A stretch of 64,000 nucleotides of DNA, taken from contig NZ_CP033334.1 of the NCBI RefSeq assembly GCF_013170705.1, positions 4,937,501 to 5,001,500 on the forward strand, read 5' to 3'. Within the stretch, counting starts at the first letter, position 1. Every line of letters begins with the position of its first letter. The translations under genes were made by a program, and so were the position numbers. Of this stretch, positions 9,760 to 20,277 are shown piece after piece. The notes below the pieces were generated by a model that worked only from the letters and a program-made list of their open reading frames with translations, made no database searches and had not been told where the DNA came from. The DNA comes from Mesorhizobium loti (GTDB lineage Bacteria; Pseudomonadota; Alphaproteobacteria; Rhizobiales; Rhizobiaceae).

Positions 9760-11052
9760 TCACCCGTGTGTCAAAAACCAGTCGTCCAGCCGTGCTTCCA
9801 GCGCCTCGACGATCGCCTCGTCATCCAGTTCCTCGATCACCTCGGCGACGAACGCCTTGACCAGCAGGCCACGGGCCGACTTCTCGTCGACGCCGCGCGC
9901 CATCAGGTAGAACAGATGGTCGTGGTCGATTTCGGTGACGGTCGCGCCATGGCCGCAGACGACGTCGTCGGCGAAGATTTCCAGCTCCGGCTTGGTCGAG
10001 AACTCGCCGTCGTCCGACAGGAGCAATGTGTTGCAGGCCATCTTGGCGTTGGTCTTCTGCGCGTATTGGTGGACGTTGATGCGGCCCTGGAAAACGCCGC
10101 GCGCCTTGCCGGTCACCACATTGCGGATGATCTCGGTGGAGGTCGTGTGCGGCACCGCGTGGTCGAGCACCATCGTCACGTCGCTATGGGTGTCGCCAGC
10201 GAGCAGGTTGATGCCGCGCAGCTTGAAGTCGGCGCCTTCGCCCGTCGTCCTGACCATGACCTCCTGGCGCACAAGCTTGCCGCCGGCGTTCATCACGAAC
10301 AGGGTCAGTTTCGCATTCTTGCCGATATGGGCCTTGAACTGCGCCAGATGGGTCGCCGTCTCCGGCTGTTCCTGGACGATCAGCCACGTCACCTCGGCAC
10401 CCTCACCCAGCACAAGCTGGCTGACCGAACTGACCAGGGCAGCCCCGTCACCCGCCTGACGCTCGACGATGACCGCCTTGGCCCCAGCGCCGACGCGCAC
10501 CGGCAGACGCACATGGGTCTGGCCGCCGGCCTGTATATTCTGCAATTCGATCGGCTTCTCGAGTTCCGTACCATCGGCGATGTCGACAAAGTAGCCATCG
10601 GCGACGAAGGCGGTGTTCAGCGCGCCGATCGCATCATCGGCGCCGTAGGGATCGAGCCCGGGCGCGATGCTGCCGTCGATCAGCTTGTCCGACAGGCGCT
10701 GGATGGTGACACCCTCGATATCAGGCACCTTCGCGTCGGACTTGCCGTTCAGGACCGGCAGAACGGCGGAGCCTTCGACGATCGGGGCGACGGCCTTGGC
10801 CATGGCGGCCGGATCGAAGTCCGGCACCGCATTCAACAGCCGGCGCAGGTCGGTGTAGTGCCAGGATTCGACGCGCCGCGTCGGCAGGCCGTGCTTGATC
10901 GCCTCGATCGCGTCGTCGCGCTTCAGCATTACCGCGCCGTCGCCCGGCAGCAGCGACAGCCGGTCGCCGAACGCGTCGATCAACGCCGTCTCGGCCGGTG
11001 TCCGCTGCGGCTGTGTGTGCATGTTCATCAGTTTGACCTTGCCTTCTGGCAT
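9760..11052 (-). CDS. sufD: Fe-S scaffold subunit SufD
   Basis: The 430-residue SufD paralogue of SufB forms the SufBC2D scaffold. Recognisable parts are the N-terminal VESWHYTDLRRLL, the beta-helix core, the GVFQGRINVHQYAQKTNAK segment and the C-terminal DDVVCGHGATVTEIDHDHLFYLMARGV with the conserved Cys/His. It starts one base after the sufC stop. An internal ATG at 11028 is an alternative start. Confidence 0.95.
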   Translation of the reverse strand: MPEGKVKLMNMHTQPQRTPAETALIDAFGDRLSLLPGDGAVMLKRDDAIEAIKHGLPTRRVESWHYTDLRRLLNAVPDFDPAAMAKAVAPIVEGSAVLPVLNGKSDAKVPDIEGVTIQRLSDKLIDGSIAPGLDPYGADDAIGALNTAFVADGYFVDIADGTELEKPIELQNIQAGGQTHVRLPVRVGAGAKAVIVERQAGDGAALVSSVSQLVLGEGAEVTWLIVQEQPETATHLAQFKAHIGKNAKLTLFVMNAGGKLVRQEVMVRTTGEGADFKLRGINLLAGDTHSDVTMVLDHAVPHTTSTEIIRNVVTGKARGVFQGRINVHQYAQKTNAKMACNTLLLSDDGEFSTKPELEIFADDVVCGHGATVTEIDHDHLFYLMARGVDEKSARGLLVKAFVAEVIEELDDEAIVEALEARLDDWFLTHG

Positions 11053-11053
11053 C

Positions 11054-11809
11054 TCACGCGGCTTCGCCGATCACGCCCGCATAGCCATTGGCCTCGAGGT
11101 CGAGCGCCAGCGACTTGTCACCGGACTTGATGACTTGGCCCTTGTAGAGCACGTGCACGCTGTCGGGCACGATGTGTTCGAGCAGGCGCTGATAATGGGT
11201 GATGACCAGGAAAGCCCGGTCCGGCGCGCGCAGCGCGTTGACGCCGTCGGAAACGATCTTCAGAGCATCGATGTCGAGGCCGGAATCGGTCTCGTCGAGC
11301 ACGCACAGCTTCGGCTCCAAAAGCTTCATCTGCAGGATCTCGGCGCGCTTCTTCTCGCCGCCGGAGAAGCCGACATTGAGCGGCCGCTTCAGCATGGCCA
11401 TGTCCATGCTGAGCGAGGCGGCGGCTTCCTTCACGCGCTTGAGGAATTCCGGGATCTTCAGCGGCTCCTCGCCGCGCGCCTTGCGCTGCTCGTTCATCGC
11501 CACTTTCAGGAATTCCATGGTCGCCACGCCCGGTATCTCCATCGGATACTGGAAAGCGAGGAAGATGCCCGAAGTCGCGCGTTCGGCCGGATCCATTTCG
11601 AGGATCGACTGGCCATTGTACAGGATGTCGCCTTCGGTCACCTCATAGTCCTCGCGGCCGGCGAGGATATAGGACAGTGTCGATTTGCCCGAGCCGTTCG
11701 GCCCCATGATCGCGGCGACCTCGCCGGCTTTCACCGTCAGGTTCAGGCCGCGGATGATTTCGGTGCCGTCATCGACGATGCGGGCGTGCAGGTTTCTGAT
11801 TTCAAGCAT
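11054..11809 (-). CDS. sufC: Fe-S assembly ATPase SufC
   Basis: An ABC-type ATPase of 251 residues that powers the SufBCD scaffold. Walker A GPNGSGKST spans about 36-44, the signature reads FSGGEKKRAEIL, and Walker B is followed by LDETDSGLDIDAL, the SufC-specific ETDSGLD motif. There is no membrane segment, consistent with a soluble complex. Confidence 0.97.
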   Translation of the reverse strand: MLEIRNLHARIVDDGTEIIRGLNLTVKAGEVAAIMGPNGSGKSTLSYILAGREDYEVTEGDILYNGQSILEMDPAERATSGIFLAFQYPMEIPGVATMEFLKVAMNEQRKARGEEPLKIPEFLKRVKEAAASLSMDMAMLKRPLNVGFSGGEKKRAEILQMKLLEPKLCVLDETDSGLDIDALKIVSDGVNALRAPDRAFLVITHYQRLLEHIVPDSVHVLYKGQVIKSGDKSLALDLEANGYAGVIGEAA

Positions 11810-11836
11810 TCTTTTGTTTCCTGAATATCTGTCCGG

Positions 11837-13354
<1,518 letters not shown>

Positions 13355-13541
13355 ATGCGTTCTCCATCCACGCCGGGGTCAAGGCCCGACAGTTTTCAAA
13401 CTATGGCACCGCCGAAATGAACGCCCAAGAAGCGCTCGCGGCAGCGTAAGTTCCATATAGTGCGCCTCGACCGGAAATTCACCCGGCCAGCATGAAACGC
13501 ACGGCTCTACCAGGCCGAAAGGCCCAAAATCGTCCAACCGC

Positions 13542-14705
13542 TCAAGCGGCCTTTTCCTTACCCGCCCTACGAGCGGCAATACCCGCCAGCGCACTGCGGA
13601 ACAGTTCGACGTCCTCGGCACCCGTCGCCGGGCCAATAGACACACGCAGGGCGCCGAGACTATCGCCGTAGCCCATGGCCTTCAGCACATGGCTCGGTCC
13701 GACCTTGCCCGACGAACAGGCTGAGCCGGCCGACAGCGCAACGCCGGCGAGATCAAAGGCGATCTGCGCGGTTTCGGCCTTGACGCCCGCAATAGCGAAG
13801 AATGTCGTGTTGGCAAGCCTTGGCGCGCCGGTTCCAAAGATTTCCGCGTCCGGGACCAGCATTTTGACGATTGCCTCGATCTCGTCACGACGCTCGCGCA
13901 CCATATCGATCGTCGGCAGTCCGGCCACGGCCTCGCATGCGGCGGCGCCAAAGCCTGATATGGCGGCGAGGTTTTCCGTGCCCCCGCGATGGCCCTTTTC
14001 CTGGCCACCGCCATTGATCAGGGGCTTCGGCATCATCAGATCGGCGGCAGCAACAATGGCGCCGACGCCCTTGGGGCCGCCAATCTTGTGCGAAGACAGA
14101 ATCAGATAATCGGCGTAACCCGCTGACATATCGATGGAAACGCGGCCGGTGGCCTGAACCGCGTCGACAACCAGAATGCCGCCTGCGGCTTTGACAATCG
14201 CCGCGATCCGATCTATCGGCTGGATGACGCCGGTCTCGTTGTTGGCGGCATGGATCGCCACCAGCGGCAGGCCATCGGCCTTGTCATGACCGGAAAGCGC
14301 CGTCGCCAAGGCCGCAAGATCGGCAATGCCATCGGCGTCGACGCCGATGCGCGTCATTTGCGCCGCCGGAAAGCGCCCGCCATTCAACAGACAGGGATGA
14401 TCGGCCTCGCAGACGTAAAGCCGGCTCATGCGCACGCTGCCGCGCCCCATCCGCCAATCGGGGGAGAGCAGCGTCGAGGCCGCCTCCGTCGCGCCGGAGG
14501 TGAACACGACATGTTCGGGCCTGGCATTCACCAATGCCGCGACCTCGCGCCTTGCCGTCTCGATCAAGCGCCGCGCGGCCCGGCCCTCGGCGTGAACAGA
14601 CGAAGGGTTGGCCGCCACATCAAGTGCCGCGACCATGGCCTCGCGCGCCGCTGCAAGCAGCGGCGCACTGGCATTGTAGTCGAGATAGGCACGTTTTGCG
14701 GCCAT
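13542..14705 (-). CDS. Second cysteine desulfurase (NifS/IscS-type) leading the suf operon
   Basis: A PLP-dependent desulfurase of about 387 residues with the group I layout: MAAKRAYLDYNASAPL start, PLP lysine 207 in SSHKIGG, and the mobile cysteine loop SAGSACSSGKVG with C330. Starting at 14705 gives the conserved N-terminus; an ATG 10 codons earlier is possible. It precedes sufB, so this cluster carries two desulfurases of different type. It may supply sulfur to SufBCD or to tRNA thiolation; the sequence cannot say which. Confidence 0.9.
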   Translation of the reverse strand: MAAKRAYLDYNASAPLLAAAREAMVAALDVAANPSSVHAEGRAARRLIETARREVAALVNARPEHVVFTSGATEAASTLLSPDWRMGRGSVRMSRLYVCEADHPCLLNGGRFPAAQMTRIGVDADGIADLAALATALSGHDKADGLPLVAIHAANNETGVIQPIDRIAAIVKAAGGILVVDAVQATGRVSIDMSAGYADYLILSSHKIGGPKGVGAIVAAADLMMPKPLINGGGQEKGHRGGTENLAAISGFGAAACEAVAGLPTIDMVRERRDEIEAIVKMLVPDAEIFGTGAPRLANTTFFAIAGVKAETAQIAFDLAGVALSAGSACSSGKVGPSHVLKAMGYGDSLGALRVSIGPATGAEDVELFRSALAGIAARRAGKEKAA

Positions 14706-14836
14706 TTTCGTCCAGTTGATCCCGTCAGAGGCCATTCGGTCGTCGTATGGCGTTATTTCCTTGAAATTCCAAGGCGAGCCGTCCTATTTACGCGGCTTGC
14801 GGCGCGGGTGGCCGGGCTCGACGTCTGGCCACTCAG

Positions 14837-14853
14837 TTTTGAATAGTTCTAAA
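14837..14853. promoter_or_regulatory. Iron-control-element-like palindrome (Irr/ICE type)
   Basis: TTTTGAA-TAG-TTCTAAA is a 7-3-7 palindrome with one mismatch, resembling the rhizobial iron control element bound by Irr (consensus recalled, not looked up). It lies about 130 bases upstream of the desulfurase-suf operon and about 95 bases before the divergent hydrolase gene. Iron control of suf genes by Irr/RirA is known in rhizobia; use of this site is inference. Confidence 0.5.
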
Positions 14854-14946
14854 CTAGCTTCTAAGAAGACGCTCGCCCTGCGTCAAGGCCAGAGGAAGAC
14901 ACGTTCCCGGGCGCCGCGCATTCGTATTACCTAAGTGGAGTATTTC

Positions 14947-15621
14947 ATGCCTGAGGTCATTTTCACCGGTCCGGCCGGTCGCCTGGAGGGACGCTACCAG
15001 CCCTCCAAGGAAAAGAGCGCGCCGATAGCCATCGTTCTGCATCCGCACCCGCAATTCGGCGGCACGATGAACAACAAGATCGTCTACGACCTCTTCTACA
15101 TGTTCCAGAAGCGTGATTTCACCACGCTGCGCTTCAATTTCCGCGGCATCGGCCGCAGCCAGGGCGAGTTCGACCACGGCACCGGCGAATTGTCGGATGC
15201 GGCGGCCGCACTCGACTGGGTCCAGTCGTTGCACCCGGATTCCAAGAGCTGCTGGGTCGCCGGCTACTCCTTCGGCTCGTGGATCGGCATGCAGCTTTTG
15301 ATGCGCCGTCCGGAGATCGAAGGCTTCATCTCGATCGCGCCGCAGCCCAACACCTATGACTTCTCGTTCCTGGCGCCCTGCCCGTCATCGGGCCTCATCA
15401 TCCATGGCGATGCCGACAAGGTGGCGCCGCCGAAGGATGTGCAAGGCCTGGTCGACAAGTTGCACACGCAGAAGGGCATCACCATCACGCAAAAGACGCT
15501 GCCCGGTGCGAACCACTTTTTCGCCAACGACGCCGACCTGCTGATCGAGGAATGCGCCGACTATCTCGATCGCCGGCTGGCGGGCGAATTGTCCGATCCG
15601 CGGCCGAAGCGGCTGAGATAA
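14947..15621 (+). CDS. Alpha/beta hydrolase (COG2945-like)
   Basis: A serine hydrolase of about 224 residues. The oxyanion segment LHPHPQFGGTMNNKIV, the nucleophile elbow GYSFGS (S108) and late GDADKVAPPKDV and GANHFF segments supply Asp and His. A GGAG 7-9 bases upstream favours the ATG at 14947 over one four codons earlier. The physiological substrate is not known for this group. It is divergent from the suf operon and may share the iron-responsive region. Confidence 0.82.
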   Translation: MPEVIFTGPAGRLEGRYQPSKEKSAPIAIVLHPHPQFGGTMNNKIVYDLFYMFQKRDFTTLRFNFRGIGRSQGEFDHGTGELSDAAAALDWVQSLHPDSKSCWVAGYSFGSWIGMQLLMRRPEIEGFISIAPQPNTYDFSFLAPCPSSGLIIHGDADKVAPPKDVQGLVDKLHTQKGITITQKTLPGANHFFANDADLLIEECADYLDRRLAGELSDPRPKRLR

Positions 15622-15642
15622 ACCGGGAAGGCGCCAGCGCCG

Positions 15643-16293
15643 ATGTACGAGCCTCCTCATTTCCAGGAAACCCGACCCGATGTCCTGCACGGACTGATCC
15701 GGTCGCATCCGCTCGGCATGCTGATCTCGAACGGCCCTGACGGTCCGGTCGCCGACGCCATTCCGTTCCTGCTCGACGCCGGGGCGTCGCCGAACGGCAG
15801 GCTGCGCGCCCACCTGGCCAAGGCCAACCCGCACTGGAAACTTATTGTGGGAAACCCGTCATCACCGGTGCTGATCGTCTTCCAAGGCACCGACGCCTAT
15901 GTGACGCCCTCCTGGTACGAGACCAAGCGCGAGACCGGCAAGGTGGTGCCGACCTGGAACTATGCCATCGTCCAGGTGCGCGGCACGGCAAAGGTGATCG
16001 ACGACCAGGACTGGCTGGCACAGCAGATCGCCGACCTGACCATATCTCAGGAAGGCCCCCGCGAAGCCCCTTGGGCGGTGACCGATGCGCCGCCGCCCTT
16101 CATCCAGTCACAGATCAAGGGCATCATCGGACTGGAGATCGAGATCAGCGAGATCCATGGCAAGTGGAAGGTCAGCCAGAACCGTCCCGTCGCCGACCGC
16201 GCGGGCGTCGCGCAAGGGCTCGAAAGCGAAACGGCCAATTCGTCCGACATGGCTCGCCTGGTGAGATCCTACGGCGGACTGGACAGCAATTAG
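15643..16293 (+). CDS. PaiB-like FMN-binding protein
   Basis: The 216-residue protein matches the PaiB family (split-barrel flavin-binding fold): MYEPPHFQETRPDVLHGLIR at the start, HLAKANPHWKL and GTDAYVTPSWYETKRETGKVVPTWNY in the middle, KVSQNRP near the end. PaiB was named a transcriptional repressor in Bacillus, but most homologues are better read as heme/FMN-binding proteins of unknown role. It follows the hydrolase by 21 bases, likely one operon. Confidence 0.85.
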   Translation: MYEPPHFQETRPDVLHGLIRSHPLGMLISNGPDGPVADAIPFLLDAGASPNGRLRAHLAKANPHWKLIVGNPSSPVLIVFQGTDAYVTPSWYETKRETGKVVPTWNYAIVQVRGTAKVIDDQDWLAQQIADLTISQEGPREAPWAVTDAPPPFIQSQIKGIIGLEIEISEIHGKWKVSQNRPVADRAGVAQGLESETANSSDMARLVRSYGGLDSN

Positions 16294-16311
16294 ACCAATC
16301 CACCCTGCGAT

Positions 16312-17133
16312 TTATCTTTCCGGAGCAACCAACCGGAACGATGCTTTGCGGACCGGCAATCCCGACTGCGTCGGCCGGAAGATGAAGCCGAGACGAGCAA
16401 ACACCACCCCGCAGGCGAGCGCGAAGGCGCAGCCGAGGCCGAAGCCGGCGACCGTGTCGCTCGGATAGTGGGCGCCAACGAAGACCCGGGTCGAGGCGAT
16501 GCAGGCCGTCACCGCAAGCGCCATATACCAGCGTCGCGGAAACAAGAGCAGAAGAACGCCGAACACCGCGCCCATCGTCGTGGCATGGCCGGACGGAAAG
16601 CCGGCGAAGCGTGCATCGAAAGCAAAGGGATGCAGGGCCAAGACACCAAAATCCTGGAAGTAGAGCGGGCGGGCCCGGCCGATCGCGTATTTCAGGACAT
16701 TGACCGTCAGGCCGGACAGGCCGACGGCGCTCAGCACCAGGAAAGCCAGGCAGGTCCAGTTGTAGGCCAGCATCAATGATCGCCTCGAGAGACTTCGCCA
16801 ATCGATCAGATTGGCCGCGACAAGCAAAAGCGCGGGCGGAATGAGATACCAGCCGCCGAGGCCGAACTGCGTGAAAAAGTCGGCCAGACGGACGAATCCC
16901 GGCGACCATTGATCACGGAGCATCCCCGCCGGGGTGTCGAGACGGACAAACGCGGCCGCCGTCAGCAGAACCCAGCCCAGGCCCCAGACCGACCATACTA
17001 TGTTCGGGTATCTGGCGGGGCGGGCAGCAAAGCGCCCTCTCACGATCCGCATCGTGTCGAGAAAATTGTCGACCGACCGGCGCCCTGTCCCCAGGAGCCT
17101 GCCAGAAACGGGTGGGCGCGATTTCACGAGCAT
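16312..17133 (-). CDS. PAP2-family membrane phosphatase, possibly lipid A 1-phosphatase (LpxE-like)
   Basis: A 273-residue integral membrane phosphatase with the three PAP2 motifs: KYAIGRARP (KxxxxxxRP), PSGHA, and STRVFVGAHYPSDTVAG (SRxxxxxHxxxD). Several hydrophobic helices surround them. It is followed by a GT39, a LAB_N protein and a GT2, a set expected for replacing a lipid A phosphate with a sugar acid, which suggests LpxE-like activity at the periplasmic face. Undecaprenyl-pyrophosphate phosphatase is the main alternative. Confidence 0.75.
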   Translation of the reverse strand: MLVKSRPPVSGRLLGTGRRSVDNFLDTMRIVRGRFAARPARYPNIVWSVWGLGWVLLTAAAFVRLDTPAGMLRDQWSPGFVRLADFFTQFGLGGWYLIPPALLLVAANLIDWRSLSRRSLMLAYNWTCLAFLVLSAVGLSGLTVNVLKYAIGRARPLYFQDFGVLALHPFAFDARFAGFPSGHATTMGAVFGVLLLLFPRRWYMALAVTACIASTRVFVGAHYPSDTVAGFGLGCAFALACGVVFARLGFIFRPTQSGLPVRKASFRLVAPER

Positions 17134-17158
17134 TGGGAAGTCGACCTCATCGCCGAAG

Positions 17159-18808
17159 TCATTGCGCGATACGATAAAGGCCGAGCGACAATTTGTCTCC
17201 CGACGAATAGTTGAGGCCGTCGATTTCGGCGACGCGGTTCACCGATTTGCCTCGCACCGACAGCATGCCATTCAGCTTCTGCTCATCCTCGATCGGCGCC
17301 AGCCCCAACGCGCAGCCCGGATCGGCAAGCAGATGTTCCGCCACCCCGCCAATATCGGTCAGCACCGTCTTGGTGCCGACCAGGAAGACCAGGCTCGGTT
17401 CCTGATAGCGCGCCGAGGCCAGCACCGTCGTGTCGCAAGCCTTGTTGGCAAGCACCGCCTGCCTGATCGCCGGGCTCAGCCATATCGGCTTCAGGGATGG
17501 AGCGATGACGCCGAACAGCAAGGCATAGGTGATGCCGGCACAGGCGGCGGTGGCTCCGATGCGAGGCAGCGGCACCTGCAACTGTCGCGAAAAACCCAGG
17601 TAGCCAGTGCCGAGCGCGGCAGCGGCGGCCGGAATGCTCCACCAGGAAAATGTGTGGGTGAGATAGATCGGCGCTCCCATACAAACCGCCGCCAGACCAA
17701 GGCTGACCACGGCCAGACCGAATGCGGTCGACCACCACAGCCATTGCTGCCAGCGCCTGAGCGGTGCATTGGCATCCTGCGGCTGCAGCGTCAGCAGCCA
17801 GCCGATCAGCAGCGCCATGCCGGGATATGCCGGCAGGACATAGTGCGGCAGCTTCGTCGGAATGAGCTCGAATACGAGCCAGAAAGGGATGTACCAGGCG
17901 AGGCAGAAGCGCAGCCTGGGATCGTCGCGCAGACGGTTGAGGGCCTGGAGGCCGGCGCTGACCGCGATCAAGCCGAAGGGCCACATGAACAGCGAATAGG
18001 TCAGCATGTAAAAGCCCGGCGGCAGGCCGTGCGATTCCTCGCCCGACGCGACCTTGCCAAGCATGTCCTTGCCGACAGCCTGCTGCAGGAAAGCACCATG
18101 GCTTTTCCAGGTGATCGCGGCGAGCCAGGGCAGCGCAATCACCACGACCAGCAACAGGCCGCGTCCAATCCTGAGTTTCGACAGCCAGCGCCCATCGCGC
18201 TCGAAGGCGAACAGCACCGCGATGGTCAGCGCCGACAGCAACGGCGCAATCGGCCCCTTGATGAGGATCGCCGCCCCTTGCGCGATCCAGAATATCCACC
18301 AGAGGTGGCCGGCGACCGGTTCGTTGCGGCGCGCTGACAGGTAGATCTGCGCCAGTGCGCCTTGCGCCGCCACACAGCAGGCAAGCAGCATCGCATCGGT
18401 CTTGGCATCGCGGCCCTCGAAGGCCGTGGCGAAGATCGCCGCCATCACCAGGCCGGCGGCGAGGCCGGCATTGGCGCCGAAAAGATTGGTCCCTGTCCAG
18501 GCGATCGCCAGCACCGCAATGGCAATGCCGAGCGCCGAGACCGTGCGGTAGACCCAGATCGGCGCTTCGGCCCCCTTGCCGCTCAAGGTCACGGCGGCAG
18601 ATTGCAGCCAATAAATACCGATCGGCTTCTGGTAGCGCGAGGCGTCCTGGAAGCGGATGTCGACATAGTCGCCGCTCTCCGCCATCTGCTTGGTGGCCTG
18701 GACGAAGCGCGACTCGTCCCGGTCGATCGGCGGCAGGGACGCCAGCCCCGAAACCGTCATCACCAGGCTGAACAGGAAGAGAAAAATGTAGTTCCTGTTC
18801 AACGCCAT
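17159..18808 (-). CDS. GT39 glycosyltransferase, ArnT/RgtD-like
   Basis: This 549-residue multi-pass protein has the GT-C/ArnT N-terminus: a first membrane helix, then SLPPIDRDESRFVQATKQM with the conserved acidic pair of the first periplasmic loop, then FQDASRYQKPIGIYWLQS. About a dozen hydrophobic helices follow, with a short C-terminal periplasmic tail. GT39 enzymes use polyprenyl-phosphate sugars. The adjacent GT2 and LAB_N proteins would make and present such a donor, so lipid A glycosylation, perhaps with galacturonic acid as in rhizobia, is likely. Confidence 0.82.
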   Translation of the reverse strand: MALNRNYIFLFLFSLVMTVSGLASLPPIDRDESRFVQATKQMAESGDYVDIRFQDASRYQKPIGIYWLQSAAVTLSGKGAEAPIWVYRTVSALGIAIAVLAIAWTGTNLFGANAGLAAGLVMAAIFATAFEGRDAKTDAMLLACCVAAQGALAQIYLSARRNEPVAGHLWWIFWIAQGAAILIKGPIAPLLSALTIAVLFAFERDGRWLSKLRIGRGLLLVVVIALPWLAAITWKSHGAFLQQAVGKDMLGKVASGEESHGLPPGFYMLTYSLFMWPFGLIAVSAGLQALNRLRDDPRLRFCLAWYIPFWLVFELIPTKLPHYVLPAYPGMALLIGWLLTLQPQDANAPLRRWQQWLWWSTAFGLAVVSLGLAAVCMGAPIYLTHTFSWWSIPAAAAALGTGYLGFSRQLQVPLPRIGATAACAGITYALLFGVIAPSLKPIWLSPAIRQAVLANKACDTTVLASARYQEPSLVFLVGTKTVLTDIGGVAEHLLADPGCALGLAPIEDEQKLNGMLSVRGKSVNRVAEIDGLNYSSGDKLSLGLYRIAQ

Positions 18809-18848
18809 GCTCGAGCCTCTCTGGTCATTTCTTGATGGGACAGGCCGC

Positions 18849-19181
18849 TCAATCGACCTTGGTCATCGCCGCCTTGCGCTCATTGGCGATCAGCCAGAGA
18901 TTCCTGATGTAGATGAACATGCCCATGGCCTGGCCGGCGATGAACACCGGATCCTGGCGCTGGATGGCATAGATCAGAAGCAGGCCGCCGCCGAACAGGG
19001 AGAAGAACCAGAAGGCCACCGGCACCACGCTGCGCTTGGCCTTTTCCGAGGCGAGCCACTGCACGACGAAGCGCATGGTGAAGAAGAACTGGGCAATGAA
19101 GCCGAGCAGGACCCACGCATCGAATTGCTTGATGAAAACCTGGTGAAGCCACGTCGCCAGTTCCTGAAGCACGTTAAACAC
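18849..19181 (-). CDS. LAB_N (lipid-A-disaccharide synthase N-terminal domain) membrane protein, RgtF-like
   Basis: A 110-residue protein with about three hydrophobic helices and the LAB_N signature: AWVLLGFIAQFFFTMRFVVQW, PVAFWFFSLFGGGLLLIYAI, DPVFIAGQAMGMFIYIRNL. Despite the name it is not the LpxB enzyme. In Rhizobium a similar small protein (RgtF) modulates a dodecaprenyl-phosphate-galacturonate synthase. It overlaps the GT2 stop by 8 bases, supporting joint function. Confidence 0.82.
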   Translation of the reverse strand: MFNVLQELATWLHQVFIKQFDAWVLLGFIAQFFFTMRFVVQWLASEKAKRSVVPVAFWFFSLFGGGLLLIYAIQRQDPVFIAGQAMGMFIYIRNLWLIANERKAAMTKVD

Positions 19182-19908
19182 GCTTGATTTCCTCTACTTT
19201 TGGCATTCTGCGGCGCCTGCGGCGCAGCCACCAGACACCGCCGAGATCGAGCGCGCCCTGCAGGCCACGGTCGAAAATGCCGTAGTTCGACTTGCCGTGC
19301 CGCCGCGAGCGGTCGACGACGTCGCAATGCACGACGCGATAGCCCTCCTGGATGACCAGGGCCGGAACGAAGCGGTGCGTGCCGTCGAAAAACGGCAGCT
19401 TGCGCAGGATATCGGTGTGTACAGCCTTCAGGCCGCAGCCGGTATCGCGCGTCTCATCATGCAATATGGCGTTTCTCAGCCAGTTGGCGAAGCGCGACGC
19501 CAGCTGCTTGACCTTGCTGTCGCGGCGCTTGAGGCGCTGCCCCTGGGCGGCGCCGAAATCGGGGCCGGCCCGCCGCAAGGCGTCCACCAGCACGGGGATG
19601 TATTGCGGATCGTTCTGGCCGTCACCGTCGATCGTGGCAACGATGCCGCCGCGCGCCGCCCAGGCGCCCGAACGCACGGAGAGGCTCTGGCCGGCGGATT
19701 TCTGGTGCCGCAATTCCCGTACCGGAAAGGAGCGAAGGGCCGCCTGCTCGGTCAGCACGGCAGCCGTCTCGTCGGTCGAGCCGTCGTTGACGATGATCAG
19801 TTCGAAGTCGCGCCCGGCCATCGCCGTCTCGATCTCGTCGATCAGCAGCGGCAGGTTTGCCGCCTCGTTCCTGCAAGGAATGACGATGGATATCAATGCG
19901 TCCGGCAT
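19174..19908 (-). CDS. GT2 polyprenyl-phosphate glycosyltransferase, DPM/RgtE-like
   Basis: A family 2 glycosyltransferase of about 244 residues: ISIVIPCRNEAANLPLLIDE, FELIIVNDGSTDET, and IDGDGQNDP with the metal-binding DxD. GCGLKAVHTDILRKLPFFDGTHRFVPAL is typical of the dolichyl-phosphate-mannose-synthase group. There is no C-terminal membrane pair, so the neighbouring LAB_N protein may supply anchoring. It probably loads a sugar on a polyprenyl phosphate for the GT39. An in-frame ATG 11 codons upstream is an alternative start. Confidence 0.88.
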   Translation of the reverse strand: MPDALISIVIPCRNEAANLPLLIDEIETAMAGRDFELIIVNDGSTDETAAVLTEQAALRSFPVRELRHQKSAGQSLSVRSGAWAARGGIVATIDGDGQNDPQYIPVLVDALRRAGPDFGAAQGQRLKRRDSKVKQLASRFANWLRNAILHDETRDTGCGLKAVHTDILRKLPFFDGTHRFVPALVIQEGYRVVHCDVVDRSRRHGKSNYGIFDRGLQGALDLGGVWWLRRRRRRMPKVEEIKRV

Positions 19909-20119
19909 GTCGCGTCGGGGCTCTGTCGTCGGATATGGCATTCCTGGATGCCGTGCGGTGCCGCTCGAGGTCGTGGGCTGCAAGAACCTTTGGCGCGGCG
20001 CCTCATTACGCCAGCCGAAACGATGAAGCAAGCATTGGTGCCGGACGGCGCGACGCGCCGTTTCAACAACCGGTGATCATCAGGACATCTTGTGGTCCTT
20101 CGGGCGCAGGCGAGCGGAT

Positions 20120-20199
20120 GCAAAACCGGATTCCACTTTTGCTGATCGCGAACTCCTGGTTGCCGCGCGATCGAACGCAAAACCGGATTCCACTTTTGC
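20120..20199. repeat. Two tandem copies of the AAAACCG...CACTTTT repeat
   Basis: An identical 23-base element occurs at 20120-20142 and 20177-20199, beginning GCAAAACCGG and ending CACTTTTGC, each followed by TGATCGCG. The GCAAAA and TTTTGC ends pair. The 369-base divergent gap between the GT2 gene and tyrS (19909-20277) contains these copies and presumably both promoters; I see no gene in it. Confidence 0.85.
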
Positions 20200-20277
20200 T
20201 GATCGCGCTTGGATGCTAAACGCGCCCGTTCACATACGCCCGCGCCGGACCGGGCGGACGCTTTCGGGAAAGAAACC

